Source: an uncultured Phascolarctobacterium sp.
GTDB taxonomy: Bacteria > Bacillota > Negativicutes > Acidaminococcales > Acidaminococcaceae
Assembly (NCBI RefSeq): GCF_900753045.1
Contig: NZ_CAADXO010000017.1
Coordinates: 10,236 to 74,235 of the forward strand
Direction of reading: 5' to 3'
Length of the DNA stretch: 64,000 nt
The notes beneath the pieces were generated by a model that was not told the origin of the DNA, did not search any database, and saw nothing but the letters and a program-made list of their open reading frames with translations. Below, in pieces: positions 62,895 to 64,000 of the stretch (the first letter of the stretch is position 1; every line of letters starts with the position of its first letter). The translations under genes were made by a program, and so were the position numbers.

Positions 62895-64000
62895 TTAGAA
62901 AGTGAAGGTCAGGTCAGCCCAAACGCGTTGGTCATCTTTGTTGCTGTCCAGTTTGGATTCGGTGTCATAGTAAGCTACAGTACCAACGATGTTTTTAGCG
63001 AAGGTGTAGTTAGCGCCAACGCCATAGCCTTTGAAGCCTTCGCCATCAAAGGTGTTTGCATCAGTAGTATGTGCAATGTAGGTTTGACCACCGAGATCAT
63101 AGTAGTTAGCGAACAGGCCCCAAGAACCAACTTCGGTAGCTTCAGCGCCTTTATAAGCAAGACCTACAGTCCAACCATCATCATCAAGTACTTTTTCATC
63201 AACATCATTGTAGCTCATGTCGCCTTTCAGGTACATACCGGACAGGTTTACATCGCCCATGGTGTAATCAGCACCAACATACCAGATAGCGTTATCTAAG
63301 CCTTTGCCAATGTCATCTTTGTTAAGGTCTTTGTAGTTTACATAGCCTGCAGCAAGATTCAGATCGCCGAAGGAGCCTGCCAATTCGCCACCAGCATAGT
63401 TACCGCCGTCAACTTCAGTAGCTTTACCAGCAAAGCCGGTTACTTTTACTTTGTCGCCGTAGGAAACTTCAGCGCCATCAACTTTATCATCATAAATGTT
63501 GCCGTTAGCCAGGAATGCATTGTAACGACCAGCAGTTACATTCAAACCACCGATTTTACCTTCAACATAAGCACGAGCAAAGGAAGTATCTTCATCACCG
63601 GAGTTAGGGGTATCATGGAAATCTTGAGTGTTTTCAATCATGCCGGTGTAGGACCAGTCATCATTGATTTGACCGGTTACCCAAATACGGGAACGCAGAT
63701 CGTTTTCGAAAGATTGACCGTTGTTAGCATCATCTTTTTTGCTCATGTATTTGTAACGCAGTTCGCCGGTTACTTTTACATTGTCAGCTTTTTTCTCCAG
63801 GTTAGCTACGCGAACGCCCAGGTTGTCCAGTTCGTCAGCGAATTCAGCAGCCAGTTTATCAACGTTAGCGCCTTTAGCCATTGCTTTAGCAACGATTTGA
63901 GCCATTTCATAACGAGTCATCAGTTTGTCGCCACCGAAAGTGGTGTCGCCGTAGCCTTCGATTACGCCAGCAGCAGCCAGTTTGTTGATGCTGTCATAAG
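62895..64000 (-). CDS. SLH-domain outer-membrane porin (5' end outside the window)
   Basis: At least 368 residues visible. The frame continues to the window edge: an SLH motif (YDSINKLAAAGVIEGYGD, then FGGDKLMTRYEMAQIVAKAM) and a short coiled coil (ELDNLGVRVANLEKKAD), then a 16-strand-type barrel with alternating strands, ending RVWADLTFTF with terminal Phe. This is the Negativicutes porin plan: SLH binds polyamine-modified peptidoglycan and tethers the outer membrane. Signal peptide and start are missing. Confidence 0.93.
   Translation of the reverse strand, partial: YDSINKLAAAGVIEGYGDTTFGGDKLMTRYEMAQIVAKAMAKGANVDKLAAEFADELDNLGVRVANLEKKADNVKVTGELRYKYMSKKDDANNGQSFENDLRSRIWVTGQINDDWSYTGMIENTQDFHDTPNSGDEDTSFARAYVEGKIGGLNVTAGRYNAFLANGNIYDDKVDGAEVSYGDKVKVTGFAGKATEVDGGNYAGGELAGSFGDLNLAAGYVNYKDLNKDDIGKGLDNAIWYVGADYTMGDVNLSGMYLKGDMSYNDVDEKVLDDDGWTVGLAYKGAEATEVGSWGLFANYYDLGGQTYIAHTTDANTFDGEGFKGYGVGANYTFAKNIVGTVAYYDTESKLDSNKDDQRVWADLTFTF

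Noticed and set aside
1..64000. CRISPR arrays, tRNA or rRNA genes, IS elements
   Set aside because: No regularly spaced repeats, no tRNA-like T-loop/acceptor combination, no rRNA sequence and no transposase catalytic domain other than the Rpn-type nuclease were seen by eye; tRNAscan or Infernal could still find something missed.

Overview
The window looks like chromosomal DNA of an anaerobic, outer-membrane-bearing Firmicute (class Negativicutes; an Acidaminococcaceae/Phascolarctobacterium-like organism is plausible, but the genus is a guess). Two signals coexist. Diderm features are an LPS heptose operon, an OstA/LptD-type outer-membrane protein and an SLH-domain porin. Firmicute features are T-box leaders, strong AGGAGG ribosome-binding sites with TTG/GTG starts, and holin-like type I toxins. 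No rRNA, tRNA, CRISPR array or IS transposase was found.

Layout. 1-7.4 kb: an NADH-linked [FeFe]-hydrogenase operon (HydA cut by the window edge, HydB, HydC and accessory proteins), preceded by a regulatory operon (DRTGG, RsbW-like ATPase, H-cluster-like iron-sulfur protein, DRTGG, PHP). 7.5-10.3 kb: methionine synthesis (metA, metY) behind a Met T-box. 10.4-12.8 kb: a decaying tandem duplication holding an Rpn-type nuclease, DUF2442 and DUF4160 genes and two copies of a small structured RNA. 12.8-23.5 kb: an AT-rich surface-polysaccharide/LPS-modification locus with glycosyltransferases, acyltransferases and two phosphoethanolamine-transferase-like enzymes; two genes carry poly-G tracts and one is out of frame. 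23.6-34.7 kb: an accessory region with a DUF4143-type ATPase, MATE transporter, Uup, a lipoprotein barnase with barstar, and an operon of two unknown proteins, an ArdC-like/zincin-Sel1 fusion and a Fic protein. 34.8-35.5 kb: two type I toxin-antitoxin loci, one decayed. 35.5-44.7 kb: HdrBCA-FlxDCBA followed by a soluble fumarate reductase-like pair. 45.2-46.6 kb: an AgcS symporter. 46.7-56.6 kb: LPS heptose synthesis and transfer, an OstA/LptD-like protein and envelope proteins. 56.7-59.0 kb: thiC with its TPP riboswitch, flanked by two more type I toxin-antitoxin loci. 59.0-62.8 kb: serine synthesis (serC, serA, histidine phosphatase) under an unusual T-box with two decision modules. 62.9 kb to the end: an SLH porin cut by the window edge.

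How it fits together. The energy genes suggest redox balancing by flavin-based electron bifurcation: a trimeric NADH/ferredoxin hydrogenase, and an Hdr-Flx module placed next to a fumarate reductase, as expected for a succinate- or amino-acid-metabolising anaerobe. Amino-acid and thiamine genes are under tRNA and TPP control. The less ordinary content is a family of near-identical type I toxin-antitoxin modules, the duplicated small RNA, the double-module T-box, possible contingency loci in the LPS region and the ArdC/Sel1/Fic operon.
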